From Streptomyces sp. SPB162 (lineage in GTDB: Bacteria > Actinomycetota > Actinomycetes > Streptomycetales > Streptomycetaceae): 64,000 bases of DNA. The notes beneath the pieces were generated by a model, which worked only from the letters and a program-made list of their open reading frames with translations, searched no databases and was not told the DNA's origin. Numbering within the stretch: the first letter of the stretch is position 1; every line of letters starts with the position of its first letter. Both the position numbers and the translations under genes were made by a program. Shown here in pieces: positions 1-8,246 of the stretch. The stretch covers positions 5,897,001 through 5,961,000 of the forward strand of contig NZ_JAQFII010000001.1 in NCBI RefSeq assembly GCF_029504575.1, written 5' to 3'.

Positions 1-157
1 GCGCGATGGACAGGGCGCGGCGCATCGCCTGGTCGTCGAGCTGGTGGCTCAGCGGTGCGAGGAAGAGCGCGGTCGCCAGCAGGGTGACGCCCGTGGTGAT
101 CGCGACCTGGGTCAGCAGGACCTGTGCGGAGACGCGACGCGGCCACCGGATGCGCAT
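1..157 (-). CDS. Sensor histidine kinase, CitA/DcuS-like, N-terminal fragment
   Basis: Only the first 52 codons are present; the gene runs off the left edge. The ATG start has AGGAGA four bases upstream. The protein begins with a basic stretch (MRIRWPRR), then one hydrophobic helix of about 20 residues, then HQLDDQAMRRALSIA. A single anchor followed by this short helix is how CitA/DcuS-type sensor kinases enter their extracytoplasmic PAS domain, so a two-component sensor is likely. No catalytic motif is visible, so the identity is an inference. It is divergent from the ABC transporter operon and could be relevant to its control, but nothing shows that directly. Confidence 0.6.
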   Translation of the reverse strand, partial: MRIRWPRRVSAQVLLTQVAITTGVTLLATALFLAPLSHQLDDQAMRRALSIA

Positions 158-309
158 GCGGTCTCCTTCTGCTGTGGTGATGTGAGACGGAACAGGGGAT
201 ATGCACCGTTTCGTCACCCGGGGGCTCGCCGTGTCCCGGCTGTGAACGCAACGTAAACGCCACAGAGGCGGATGCACACCCTCCGTTTCGCTTTCGTTGT
301 GGCGGGAGC

Positions 310-362
310 GAGCAGAAAGAGCAGAACAGCGGTTGTGAGCAGAAGGCGCCCTGTGCTCACAA
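310..362. promoter_or_regulatory. Candidate operator: three GAGCAGAA direct repeats and a TTGTGAGC/GCTCACAA inverted repeat
   Basis: Upstream of the ABC transporter ATPase gene, GAGCAGAA occurs three times (310-317, 319-326, 337-344), with offsets of 9 and 18 bases. The third copy overlaps an inverted repeat TTGTGAGC (333-340) / GCTCACAA (355-362) with a 14-base spacer, which puts the half-sites about two helical turns apart. This arrangement suggests a dimeric regulator site controlling the transporter operon. I cannot name the regulator. Confidence 0.4.
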
Positions 363-403
363 GGCTGCCGTCCGGCCCCGGGCCGCGCCTAACGTCCCGG
401 CCC

Positions 404-1219
404 ATGAGCAGTCAAACCAGTCCCGCCATCGAGTTGCGGGGAGCGAGCAAGGCGTTCAGGACCCCGTCCGGGGCGCTGCACACCGCCGTACGTGATCTGG
501 ACCTGACCGTGGAGCGCGGCGAGTTCGTCGCGGTCGTCGGACCGACCGGATGCGGCAAGTCCACGACGCTGACCCTGGTCAGCGGCCTGGAGGAGCCGAC
601 CGAGGGCGAAGTGCTGGTGGCCGGCGAGCCGGTCCGCGGCATCGGCGACAAGGTCGGGTTCGTCTTCCAGCAGGACGCCGTCTTCCCCTGGCGCACCGTG
701 CTGTCCAACGTGATGGCAGGTCCCCGCTTCCGCGGCGTACCCAAGGCCGAGGCGAAGGAACGGGCCCGCGAGTGGCTGGCCCGGGTCGGCCTGACGTCCT
801 TCGAGGACCGCTATCCGCACCAGCTGTCGGGCGGCCAGCGCAAGCGCGTGGCCCTCGCCGCGACCTTCGTCAACGACCCCGAGATCCTGCTGATGGACGA
901 GCCCTTCTCGGCGCTCGACGTCCAGACCCGGGCGCTGATGTCGGACGAGCTGCTGGACCTGTGGGCGGGCACCGGCTCCTCGGTCGTGTTCGTCACGCAC
1001 GACCTGGAGGAGTCCATCGCGCTGGCCGACAAGGTCGTGGTCATGACGGCCGGGCCCGCGACCGTCAAGGAGGTCTTCACGATCGACCTGCCACGGCCGC
1101 GCAAGGTCGAGGAGGTCCGGATGGAACCGCGGTTCCTGGAGATCTACCGGGAGATCTGGTCCTCGCTGGGCGAAGAGGTCCGCATCACCCGCGAGAGGGG
1201 AGCCGGCAATGCCGCCTGA
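404..1219 (+). CDS. ABC transporter ATP-binding protein, nitrate/sulfonate/taurine (SsuB/TauB) family
   Basis: This is a 271-residue cytoplasmic ATPase that powers import with the permease and lipoprotein encoded just downstream. Walker A is GPTGCGKST (46-54), the signature is LSGGQ (141-145), Walker B is LLMDEP with D165 and E166, and the switch is FVTHDLEE. The length and the Q-loop segment FQQDAVFPWRTVLSNV are typical of SsuB/TauB-type importers. The reading frame is open further upstream, but ATG 404 is preferred because homology begins there. The substrate (aliphatic sulfonate, taurine, or a thiamine-precursor-like compound) is not decided by the sequence. The stop codon overlaps the permease start by 11 bases, so translation is coupled. 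Confidence 0.88.
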   Translation: MSSQTSPAIELRGASKAFRTPSGALHTAVRDLDLTVERGEFVAVVGPTGCGKSTTLTLVSGLEEPTEGEVLVAGEPVRGIGDKVGFVFQQDAVFPWRTVLSNVMAGPRFRGVPKAEAKERAREWLARVGLTSFEDRYPHQLSGGQRKRVALAATFVNDPEILLMDEPFSALDVQTRALMSDELLDLWAGTGSSVVFVTHDLEESIALADKVVVMTAGPATVKEVFTIDLPRPRKVEEVRMEPRFLEIYREIWSSLGEEVRITRERGAGNAA

Positions 1220-2102
1220 AGCCACCACCAGCATCGGCACCGACGTCGTGACCACCAAGGACAGTCCTGTTCCGGCTTCCAACGAGCGCACCCGGGCCAG
1301 GGCGCGGGCCGCCCGCAACCGCCGGGTGCTGGTCTACGGGACCCGCCTGCTGCTGCTGGTCGCCGTGATCGGCCTGTGGGAGTGGTTCGCCCGGGCCGGG
1401 ATCATCGACCCGTTCAACTTCTCGATGCCGTCGAAGATCTGGGACCAGATCCGGCAGTGGGCGCTGCACGGCACCGCGCAGGGCTCCTTGTGGGAGCAGA
1501 TCTGGTACACGCTCTACGAGGCGCTGTTCGGCTGGATCATCGGCGTCATCGCCGGCGTGCTGCTGGGCATCGCGCTCGGCCGGGTGCGCTTCCTGGCCGA
1601 CGTGCTCGGCCCGTACATCAAGGTGCTCAACGCGCTGCCGCGCATCGTGCTGGCGCCGATCTTCCTCATCTGGTTCGGTCTCGGACCGGCCTCCAAGGTC
1701 GCCTCCGCGGTTGTCCTGGTCTTCTTCCCGGTCTTCTTCAACGCCTTCCAGGGAGCCAGGGAGGTGGACCGGAACCTGGTCTCCAACGCACGCATCCTCG
1801 GCGCGAGCAACCGCCGCGTGACGCTGCAGGTCGTCATCCCGTCCGCCACGTCGTGGATCTTCACCAGTCTGCACGTCTCGTTCGGCTTCGCGCTGATCGG
1901 CGCCATCGTCGGCGAGTACATCGGCGCGACCAAGGGCCTCGGCCTGCTGGTCTCCTCCTCGCAGGGCACCTTCAACGCGGCCGGGGTGTACGCGGCCATG
2001 GTGATCCTCGCCGTGGTGGCGCTGCTGGCCGAGGGGTTGCTGACGTTCGCCGAGAAGCGGTTGTTCCGCTGGAAGCCGGCGGAGCCCGGCACCGAACGCT
2101 GA
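1209..2102 (+). CDS. ABC transporter permease, SsuC/TauC family
   Basis: This is a 297-residue inner-membrane permease. A roughly 45-residue hydrophilic N-terminus is followed by about six membrane segments. The EAA loop that docks the ATPase lies at about residues 180-210, around EVDRNLVSNARILGASNRR and the VVIPSA turn. SsuC/TauC permeases carry ALGAS-x5-F-x3-LP-A at this place, and ILGASNRR..VVIPSA fits. It probably works as a homodimer with the upstream ATPase and the downstream binding protein. Its start overlaps the ATPase gene by 11 bases. No catalytic residue distinguishes the substrate. Confidence 0.87.
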   Translation: MPPEATTSIGTDVVTTKDSPVPASNERTRARARAARNRRVLVYGTRLLLLVAVIGLWEWFARAGIIDPFNFSMPSKIWDQIRQWALHGTAQGSLWEQIWYTLYEALFGWIIGVIAGVLLGIALGRVRFLADVLGPYIKVLNALPRIVLAPIFLIWFGLGPASKVASAVVLVFFPVFFNAFQGAREVDRNLVSNARILGASNRRVTLQVVIPSATSWIFTSLHVSFGFALIGAIVGEYIGATKGLGLLVSSSQGTFNAAGVYAAMVILAVVALLAEGLLTFAEKRLFRWKPAEPGTER

Positions 2103-2184
2103 GACCCGGCACCCGGTCCCCACATCCCGTTCCCCGTATTCCCCTTCCCCCTTCACTTCGCCACCCCCTCACAAGGACGTGAAC

Positions 2185-3213
2185 ATGCGCAGCATGGCCA
2201 GAATCTCGGCGGCCGCGGTCGCCGGAGCGCTCGCCCTCACCACCCTCACCGCCTGCGGCGGCGACTCCTCGGCGGCGGGCGACAACGGCAAGGTCAAGAT
2301 CATGGTGGGCGGCCTGGACAAGGTCATCTACATGCCCGCGATGCTCACCCAGCAGCTCGGTTACTTCAAGGCCGAGGGCCTGGACGTCACGCTGCTCACC
2401 GAGCCGGCCGGTGTGCAGGCCACCACCTCGCTGGTCTCCGGCGATGTGCAGGGTGTCGTCGGGTTCTACGACCACACCCTTGACCTGCAGGTCAAGGGCA
2501 AGAACATCGAGTCCGTGGTGCAGCTGGCGCAGGCCCCCGGCGAGGTCGAGGTGGTCTCCACCAAGGCGGCCGGCGACATCTCCTCCGCCAAGGACTTCAA
2601 GGGCAAGAAGCTCGGGGTGACGGGCCTCGGCTCCTCCACCGACTTCCTCACCAAGTACCTCGCCGTCAAGAACGGCGTGGCCGTCAGCGACTTCACCCCG
2701 GTCGCCGTCGGCGCGGGCCAGACGTTCATCGCCGCTCTGCAGCAGGGCTCGATCCAGGGCGGGATGACCACCGACCCGACCGTTGCGCAGATCCTCGACA
2801 AGGGCATCGGCAAGGTGTTGTACGACATGCGCACCCCCGAGGGCTCGAAGGCGGCGCTCGGCGGCCTCTACCCGTCGTCCAGCCTGTACATGAGCACCGA
2901 CTGGGTGAATGGGCACAAGGCGACGGTGCAGAAGATGGCCAACGCCTTCGTCAAGACCCTCGCCTGGATGTCCACGCACACCGCGGAGGAGATCGCCGCG
3001 AAGATGCCGGCCGACTACGCGCAGGGCGGCAAGGAGCTGTACGCCCAGTCCATCAAGGCCACGCTGCCGATGTTCACCAAGGACGGGGTCATGCCGGCCG
3101 ACGGTCCGCAGACCGTCGAGAAGGTCCTCAAGGCGTTCAACCCGGCCCTGCAGCACGCCACGGTGGACCTCGAGAAGACCTACACCTCGGAGTTCGTGAA
3201 GAAGGCGGCCTGA
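2185..3213 (+). CDS. ABC transporter substrate-binding lipoprotein (SsuA/NMT1-like)
   Basis: This is a 342-residue extracytoplasmic binding protein. The signal peptide ends in the lipobox LTAC with the lipidated cysteine at residue 24. The mature part has the NMT1/SsuA pattern: DKVIYMPAMLTQQLGYFKAEGLDV near the N-terminus, a hinge with GKKLGVTGLGSSTDF, and a C-terminal lobe. ATG 2185 is chosen because AAGGA at 2173-2177 sits seven bases before it; an upstream in-frame GTG (2179) would be only one base away. The gene closes the transporter operon with an 82-base gap. Ligand candidates are sulfonates, or pyrimidine/thiamine precursors, which similar proteins bind. Confidence 0.85.
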   Translation: MRSMARISAAAVAGALALTTLTACGGDSSAAGDNGKVKIMVGGLDKVIYMPAMLTQQLGYFKAEGLDVTLLTEPAGVQATTSLVSGDVQGVVGFYDHTLDLQVKGKNIESVVQLAQAPGEVEVVSTKAAGDISSAKDFKGKKLGVTGLGSSTDFLTKYLAVKNGVAVSDFTPVAVGAGQTFIAALQQGSIQGGMTTDPTVAQILDKGIGKVLYDMRTPEGSKAALGGLYPSSSLYMSTDWVNGHKATVQKMANAFVKTLAWMSTHTAEEIAAKMPADYAQGGKELYAQSIKATLPMFTKDGVMPADGPQTVEKVLKAFNPALQHATVDLEKTYTSEFVKKAA

Positions 3214-3230
3214 GCCCCCGCGAAACCGCG

Positions 3231-4145
3231 TCAGCGGCCCCCGGCCACCGCTCCGATCCCGGTGACATCCATCCGGGCGGGCGAGCCGAGGGCCGCTCCG
3301 CAGCTCTCCGGGCGGGGCGGCAGCGCCGCGGCTTCGGTGACGCCGACGTCCCAGGCCCGGCCGTCGGTGTGCGCCACGCGCACCGTCCAGGACGGCGCCG
3401 AGCCCTCGATGCGCTCCACTACGAGCGATCCCGACCGGTCCTCGCCGGTCAGGGAGCGCACCGCGAGGTCGGCGGCCTGGCCCGGCCGGTCCCAGGCGGA
3501 GGCGCCGCGGCAGCCGTCGAGGGCGATCCGGTCGTCGCGCGCCGCCTTGAGCACCCGGTGGGCCAGTTCCGCGTCGACCCGCCCGTAGGCGTAGCCGGTC
3601 GGCAGGACGAGCAGGGTGGGGGAGAACCGGTGGCCGCCGAGGTGGGTGATCTCCCAGACGTCACCGCCGCCCTCGGCGGCCAGCCGCGCGGCGAGCGGGC
3701 GGCCGTACAGCGCGCAGCAGCGGTCCCGCCTGCCGTTGGTGCAGACGAGGGCGACGGGTTCCCCGTGCGCCCGCCCGAACCCCCGGTGCTCGCCGGCGCC
3801 CAGCGCCGCGAAATCCAGCTCCAACAGGGCAATGGGATCGTCGATCACGGCCTGCCGGAGCCAGGACCGCCCGGGGACGACATGGGCGACGAGGACCTGG
3901 CGCCGGGAGGACGGGACGCGGTCGTCCGCGTGGCGGCCCGGACGCCGGATCAGCGCGACCCTGACACCGGTGCCCTTCGCGGCCTTCTCCAGGGCTTGGC
4001 CCACCACCGGGTCCAGATGGCTCGAGGTGAGGGCCTTCGCGCCCCAGGGGCCGGCCTGTTCGAGCAGGAGCCAGGTCGTGGCGGTGGCGGCGGTGCCGGC
4101 GAGCGGTTCGGCCAGCTCCGCCGAAGCGTTCGTGCACGTACTCAC
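3231..4145 (-). CDS. Sucrase/ferredoxin-like (Suc_Fer/Apd1-type) [2Fe-2S] protein
   Basis: This is a 304-residue protein with a thioredoxin-like ferredoxin fold. The likely cluster ligands are visible as C135-x8-C144 (in CTNGRRDRCC) and H168-x3-H172 (in THLGGH). Two cysteines with two histidines in this spacing match the non-Rieske bis-histidinyl cluster described for yeast Apd1. The family is named for a weak link to sucrose metabolism that is not supported here; redox chemistry is the safer statement. The GTG start at 4145 is chosen because homology begins at VSTCTNASAE. It lies just downstream of the parC terminator and converges on the ABC operon with 17 bases between. Confidence 0.8.
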   Translation of the reverse strand: MSTCTNASAELAEPLAGTAATATTWLLLEQAGPWGAKALTSSHLDPVVGQALEKAAKGTGVRVALIRRPGRHADDRVPSSRRQVLVAHVVPGRSWLRQAVIDDPIALLELDFAALGAGEHRGFGRAHGEPVALVCTNGRRDRCCALYGRPLAARLAAEGGGDVWEITHLGGHRFSPTLLVLPTGYAYGRVDAELAHRVLKAARDDRIALDGCRGASAWDRPGQAADLAVRSLTGEDRSGSLVVERIEGSAPSWTVRVAHTDGRAWDVGVTEAAALPPRPESCGAALGSPARMDVTGIGAVAGGR

Positions 4146-4168
4146 ACAGGGCAGCCTAACGGGAGCGC

Positions 4169-4205
4169 GGCAGGGGCGCGGCACCGGTGGTGCCGCGCCC
4201 CTGCC
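4169..4205 (-). terminator. Intrinsic terminator-like hairpin after parC
   Basis: Perfect 17-base arms (4169-4185 and 4189-4205) flank a three-base loop. The hairpin lies 26 bases downstream of the parC stop on the minus strand and directly upstream of the Suc_Fer gene. There is no T-tract, as is usual for Streptomyces terminators. Confidence 0.7.
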
Positions 4206-4230
4206 GATCGCCGTCCGGCGGGACCGTGGG

Positions 4231-6681
4231 TCAGACCGGGCCGGCCACCACCGCGATCGGCTTGGCCAGCGCCACCCCTGAACCGTCCCTGCGGGGGTCC
4301 TTCGGGGGCAGGTCGGCGGGCAGGCCCGTCGCCGTCGCCGCGCGGGCCGGTACCGCGCCCGCCCAGGCGAGCAGCAGACCGTCCTCACCGCGCAGGAAGC
4401 GCTGGCAGCGCACCCCGCCGGTCGCCCGGCCCTTGCGCGGATACTGCTCGAACGGGGTGAGCTTCGCCGTGCCCTGGACCGAACCGTCGAGTGTGCCCTC
4501 GGCGCGGGCCACGGTGAACACCACCGCGTCCACGGCCGGGTCGACGGCCGTGAAGGAGATCGCCTTCGCCCCGTCGGTCAGCTTGATGCCGGTCATGCCG
4601 CCCGCCGGGCGCCCCTGGGGGCGCACCTGCGCGGCCGGGTACCGCAGCAGCTGGGCGTCGTCGGTGATGAAGACCAGGTCCTCCTCGCCGGTGCGCAGCT
4701 CCACGGCGCCCACCACCCGGTCGCCGTCCTTGAGGCCGATGACCTCCAGATCGTCCTTGTTCGCGGGATAGTCCGGGACCACCCGCTTGACGATGCCCTG
4801 TTCCGTGCCCAGCGCGAGGCCGGGTGACGACTCGTCGAGCGTCGTCAGACACAGCACCCGCTCGCCGGTCTCCAGGGACAGGAACTCCGACACGGGCGCG
4901 CCGCCCGCCAGGTTCGGCGCCCCGTGCGTGTCCGGCATCATCGGCAGGTCGATCACGGTGAGCCGCAGCAGCCGGCCGGCGGAGGTGACGGCGCCGACGT
5001 CGGCGCGCGCGGTGGTCGGCACCGCGGAGACGATCACGTCGTGCTTGGCCCGCTTGCCCTCGCCGTCGTCGAACTCCTGGCCGTTGGCGGTCCGCGCGAG
5101 CAGCCCCGTCGAGGACAGCAGGACCCGGCAGGGGTCGTCGGCGACCTCCAGCGGGACGGCGGAGACCGGCGAACCGGCCGACTCCAGCAGGACGGTACGG
5201 CGGTCGGTGCCGTACTGCTTGGCCACCGCGGCCAGTTCGGTGGAGACCAGCTTGCGCAGCTCGGCGTCCGATTCCAGGATCACCGTGAGCGCTTCGATCT
5301 CGGCGTTGAGCCGGTCGCGCTCGGACTCCAGCTCGATGCGGTCGAACCGCGTGAGCCGGCGCAGCGGGGTGTCCAGGATGTACTGGGTCTGGATCTCGGA
5401 GAGCGAGAAGTGCGCGATCAGCCGTTCCTTGGCCTGCGCGGAGTTGTCGCTCGACCGGATGATCGAGATGACCTCGTCGATGTCGATGAGGGCGACGAGC
5501 AGACCGTCGACCAGGTGCAGCCGGTCCCGGCGCTTGGTGCGGCGGAACTCGCTGCGGCGCCTGACCACCTCGAAGCGGTGGTCGACATAGACCTCCAGCA
5601 GCTCCTTGAGGCCCAGCGTGAGCGGCTGCCCGTCGACCAGCGCCACGTTGTTGATGCCGAAGGACTCCTCCATCGGCGTCAGCTTGTAGAGCTGCTCCAG
5701 CACGGCTTCGGGGTGGAAGCCGTTCTTGACCTCGATCACCAGGCGCAGGCCGTGCGACCGGTCGGTGAGGTCCTTCACGTCGGCGATGCCCTGGAGCTTC
5801 TTCGCGCCGACCAGGTCCTTGATCTTCGCGATGACCTTCTCCGGGCCGACCGTGAACGGCAGCTCCGTGACGACCAGGCCCTTGCGGCGCGGCGAGGTGT
5901 CCTCGACGGAGACCGTGGCACGGATCTTGAACGTGCCGCGGCCGTTTTCGTACGCGTCCCGCACGCCCGCCAGGCCGACGATGCGGCCGCCGGTCGGCAG
6001 GTCGGGACCCGGCACGAAGCGCATCAGCGTCTCGAGGTCCGCGCCGGGGTGCTTGATCAGGTGCCGGGCGGCGGCGATGACCTCGCCGAGGTTGTGCGGC
6101 GGCATGTTCGTGGCCATGCCGACCGCGATCCCCGACGCGCCGTTGACCAGCAGGTTCGGATAGGCGGCCGGGAGCGTGACCGGCTCCATCTCCTGGCCGT
6201 CGTAGTTGGGCGAGAAGTCGACGGTGTCCTCGTCGATGGACTCCACCATCAACGAGGCGGCCCCGGCCATCCTCGACTCGGTGTAACGCATCGCGGCGGG
6301 CGGGTCGTCGTTGCCCAGGGAGCCGAAGTTCCCGTGTCCGTCGACGAGCGGCAGGCGCATGGAGAAGGGCTGCGCCATCCGCACCAGGGCGTCGTAGATG
6401 GAGGCGTCGCCGTGCGGATGCAGCTTGCCCATCACCTCGCCGACCACGCGGGCGCACTTCACATACCCGCGGTCGGGACGCAGCCCCATCTCGTTCATCT
6501 GGTAGACGATGCGCCGGTGCACGGGCTTGAGCCCGTCACGGGCGTCGGGCAGGGCGCGCGAGTAGATGACCGAGTAGGCGTACTCGAGGAAGGAGCCCTG
6601 CATCTCATCGACGACGTCGATGTCGAGGATGCGTTCCTCGAAGTCGTCGGGAGGAGGGGTCTTCGTGGTGCGGCGGGCCAT
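4231..6681 (-). CDS. parC: DNA topoisomerase IV subunit A (GyrA/ParC family)
   Basis: This is an 816-residue type IIA topoisomerase A subunit that cleaves and rejoins DNA for chromosome decatenation together with a ParE subunit. ParE is not in this window. The catalytic tyrosine is Y133 in AAMRYTESRM. The quinolone-binding helix reads GDASIYDALVRMAQ (91-104): Ala93 sits where E. coli GyrA has Ser83, and Asp97 where it has Asp87. The C-terminal third carries GyrA-type beta-pinwheel repeats. The start is ATG 6681 (MARRTTKTPPPDDFEERIL), with AAGGAG 11 bases upstream; the longer frame is rejected. The short N-terminus fits the Streptomyces ParC rather than GyrA. Confidence 0.9.
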   Translation of the reverse strand: MARRTTKTPPPDDFEERILDIDVVDEMQGSFLEYAYSVIYSRALPDARDGLKPVHRRIVYQMNEMGLRPDRGYVKCARVVGEVMGKLHPHGDASIYDALVRMAQPFSMRLPLVDGHGNFGSLGNDDPPAAMRYTESRMAGAASLMVESIDEDTVDFSPNYDGQEMEPVTLPAAYPNLLVNGASGIAVGMATNMPPHNLGEVIAAARHLIKHPGADLETLMRFVPGPDLPTGGRIVGLAGVRDAYENGRGTFKIRATVSVEDTSPRRKGLVVTELPFTVGPEKVIAKIKDLVGAKKLQGIADVKDLTDRSHGLRLVIEVKNGFHPEAVLEQLYKLTPMEESFGINNVALVDGQPLTLGLKELLEVYVDHRFEVVRRRSEFRRTKRRDRLHLVDGLLVALIDIDEVISIIRSSDNSAQAKERLIAHFSLSEIQTQYILDTPLRRLTRFDRIELESERDRLNAEIEALTVILESDAELRKLVSTELAAVAKQYGTDRRTVLLESAGSPVSAVPLEVADDPCRVLLSSTGLLARTANGQEFDDGEGKRAKHDVIVSAVPTTARADVGAVTSAGRLLRLTVIDLPMMPDTHGAPNLAGGAPVSEFLSLETGERVLCLTTLDESSPGLALGTEQGIVKRVVPDYPANKDDLEVIGLKDGDRVVGAVELRTGEEDLVFITDDAQLLRYPAAQVRPQGRPAGGMTGIKLTDGAKAISFTAVDPAVDAVVFTVARAEGTLDGSVQGTAKLTPFEQYPRKGRATGGVRCQRFLRGEDGLLLAWAGAVPARAATATGLPADLPPKDPRRDGSGVALAKPIAVVAGPV

Positions 6682-6833
6682 CGCGGCTGCTGCTCCTTTT
6701 CCTGGACCTGAGCGGGACTGCTGAGCGGGACTGACGCGGACCATTGTGGACCGGCCCACTGACACTGGTGACCACCGCCCGGCATAAGCGCGCCGTTAGT
6801 GGGAACTTCGCGTGGTGTCGGCACGCTTGCCTA

Positions 6834-6847
6834 GAGTGTCAGCACTC
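6834..6847. promoter_or_regulatory. Inverted repeat overlapping a possible -10 box, upstream of the M16 operon
   Basis: GAGTG-TCAG-CACTC is a perfect short palindrome that overlaps TAGAGT (6832-6837). That hexamer is a plausible -10 element 51 bases before the first M16 start codon. It could be an operator. It resembles neither the CIRCE nor the HAIR consensus. Confidence 0.3.
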
Positions 6848-6887
6848 GACCACGACACGTGCATACGACCGGAAGGACAGCTTGCCC

Positions 6888-8246
6888 ATGGGTCTCACGG
6901 CCACGTCGGACGGCACACAGCCGCAGGACTCCGACGGCCTGACAGCAACCGAACACCGTCTGGCGAACGGCCTGCGTGTGGTGCTCTCCCAGGACCACCT
7001 CACCCCGGTCGCCTCGGTGTGCCTCTGGTACGACGTCGGTTCCCGTCATGAGGTGAAAGGCCGGACCGGACTGGCCCACCTGTTCGAGCACTTGATGTTC
7101 CAGGGCTCGGCCAGTGTGCAGGGCAACGGTCACTTCGAGCTGGTCCAGGGTGCAGGCGGTTCGCTCAACGGCACCACCAGCTTCGAACGCACCAATTACT
7201 TCGAGACGATGCCGGCCCACCAGGTGGAGCTGGCGCTGTGGCTCGAGGCCGACCGGATGGGCAGCCTGCTCACCGCGCTCGACGAGGAGAGCCTGGAGAA
7301 CCAGCGCGACGTCGTCAAGAACGAGCGCCGCCAGCGGTACGACAATGTGCCGTACGGCACGGCCTTCGAGCGGCTGACCGCGCTGGCCTACCCCGACGGC
7401 CACCCGTACCACCACACCCCGATCGGGTCGATGGCCGACCTGGACGCCGCCTCCCTCGAGGACGCGCGGGCTTTCTTCCGCACGTACTACGCGCCGAACA
7501 ACGCGGTGCTGGCCGTGGTCGGCGACATCGACCCGGAACAGACGCTGGCGTGGGTCGAGAAGTACTTCGGCACCATCCCCGGCCACGACGGCAAGCCCGC
7601 CCCCCGCGACGGGTCGCTGCCCGACGTGATGGGCGGACAGCTGCGCGAGGTCGTCGCGGAGGACGTGCCCTCGCGCGCCCTGATGGCCGCGTACCGGCTG
7701 CCGCACGACGGCACCCGGGAGTCCGACGCCGCCGACCTGGCGCTGACCGTGCTCGGCGGCGGCGAGTCGTCCCGGCTGCACAACCGGCTGGTGCGCCACG
7801 ACCGCAGCGCCGTGGCGGCCGGGTTCGGCCTGCTGCGGCTGGCCGGCGCCCCGTCGCTGGGCTGGCTGGACGTCAAGGCGTCCAGCGGCGCGGAACTCAC
7901 CGACATCGAGGCGGCCGTCGACGAGGAGCTGGCCCGCTTCGCCGCCGAGGGACCCACCCCGCAGGAGATGGAGCGGGCCCAGGCGCAGCTGGAACGCGAG
8001 TGGCTGGACCGGCTCGCGACCGTGGGCGGCCGCGCGGACGAACTGTGCCGGTTCGCGGTGCTCTACGGCGATCCGCAGCTGGCGCTCAGCGCCGTCCAGC
8101 GGGTGCTGGAGATCACTCCGGAGGAAGTGCGGGCCGTCGCCGCGGCCCGGCTGCGCCCCGACAACCGAGCCGTTCTGGTCTACGAGCCCACCGGCTCGAC
8201 CGACGAGGCGGCCGACGAGACCGAGCAGGAAGGCGCGGACCAGTGA
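6888..8246 (+). CDS. M16 family zinc peptidase, catalytic subunit
   Basis: This is a 452-residue peptidase of the pitrilysin/mitochondrial processing peptidase family. The inverted zinc motif HxxEH is H64-LFE-H68, with E67 as the base and E146 (in KNERRQRYDN) as the likely third ligand. The spacing is close to that of pitrilysin. Two M16 lobes are present. No signal peptide is seen, so it probably acts in the cytoplasm or at the membrane. The start is ATG 6888, with GGAAGGA ten bases upstream; an in-frame TTG at 6882 is an alternative. It overlaps the next M16 gene by four bases (GTGA), consistent with a heterodimer. Confidence 0.87.
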   Translation: MGLTATSDGTQPQDSDGLTATEHRLANGLRVVLSQDHLTPVASVCLWYDVGSRHEVKGRTGLAHLFEHLMFQGSASVQGNGHFELVQGAGGSLNGTTSFERTNYFETMPAHQVELALWLEADRMGSLLTALDEESLENQRDVVKNERRQRYDNVPYGTAFERLTALAYPDGHPYHHTPIGSMADLDAASLEDARAFFRTYYAPNNAVLAVVGDIDPEQTLAWVEKYFGTIPGHDGKPAPRDGSLPDVMGGQLREVVAEDVPSRALMAAYRLPHDGTRESDAADLALTVLGGGESSRLHNRLVRHDRSAVAAGFGLLRLAGAPSLGWLDVKASSGAELTDIEAAVDEELARFAAEGPTPQEMERAQAQLEREWLDRLATVGGRADELCRFAVLYGDPQLALSAVQRVLEITPEEVRAVAAARLRPDNRAVLVYEPTGSTDEAADETEQEGADQ

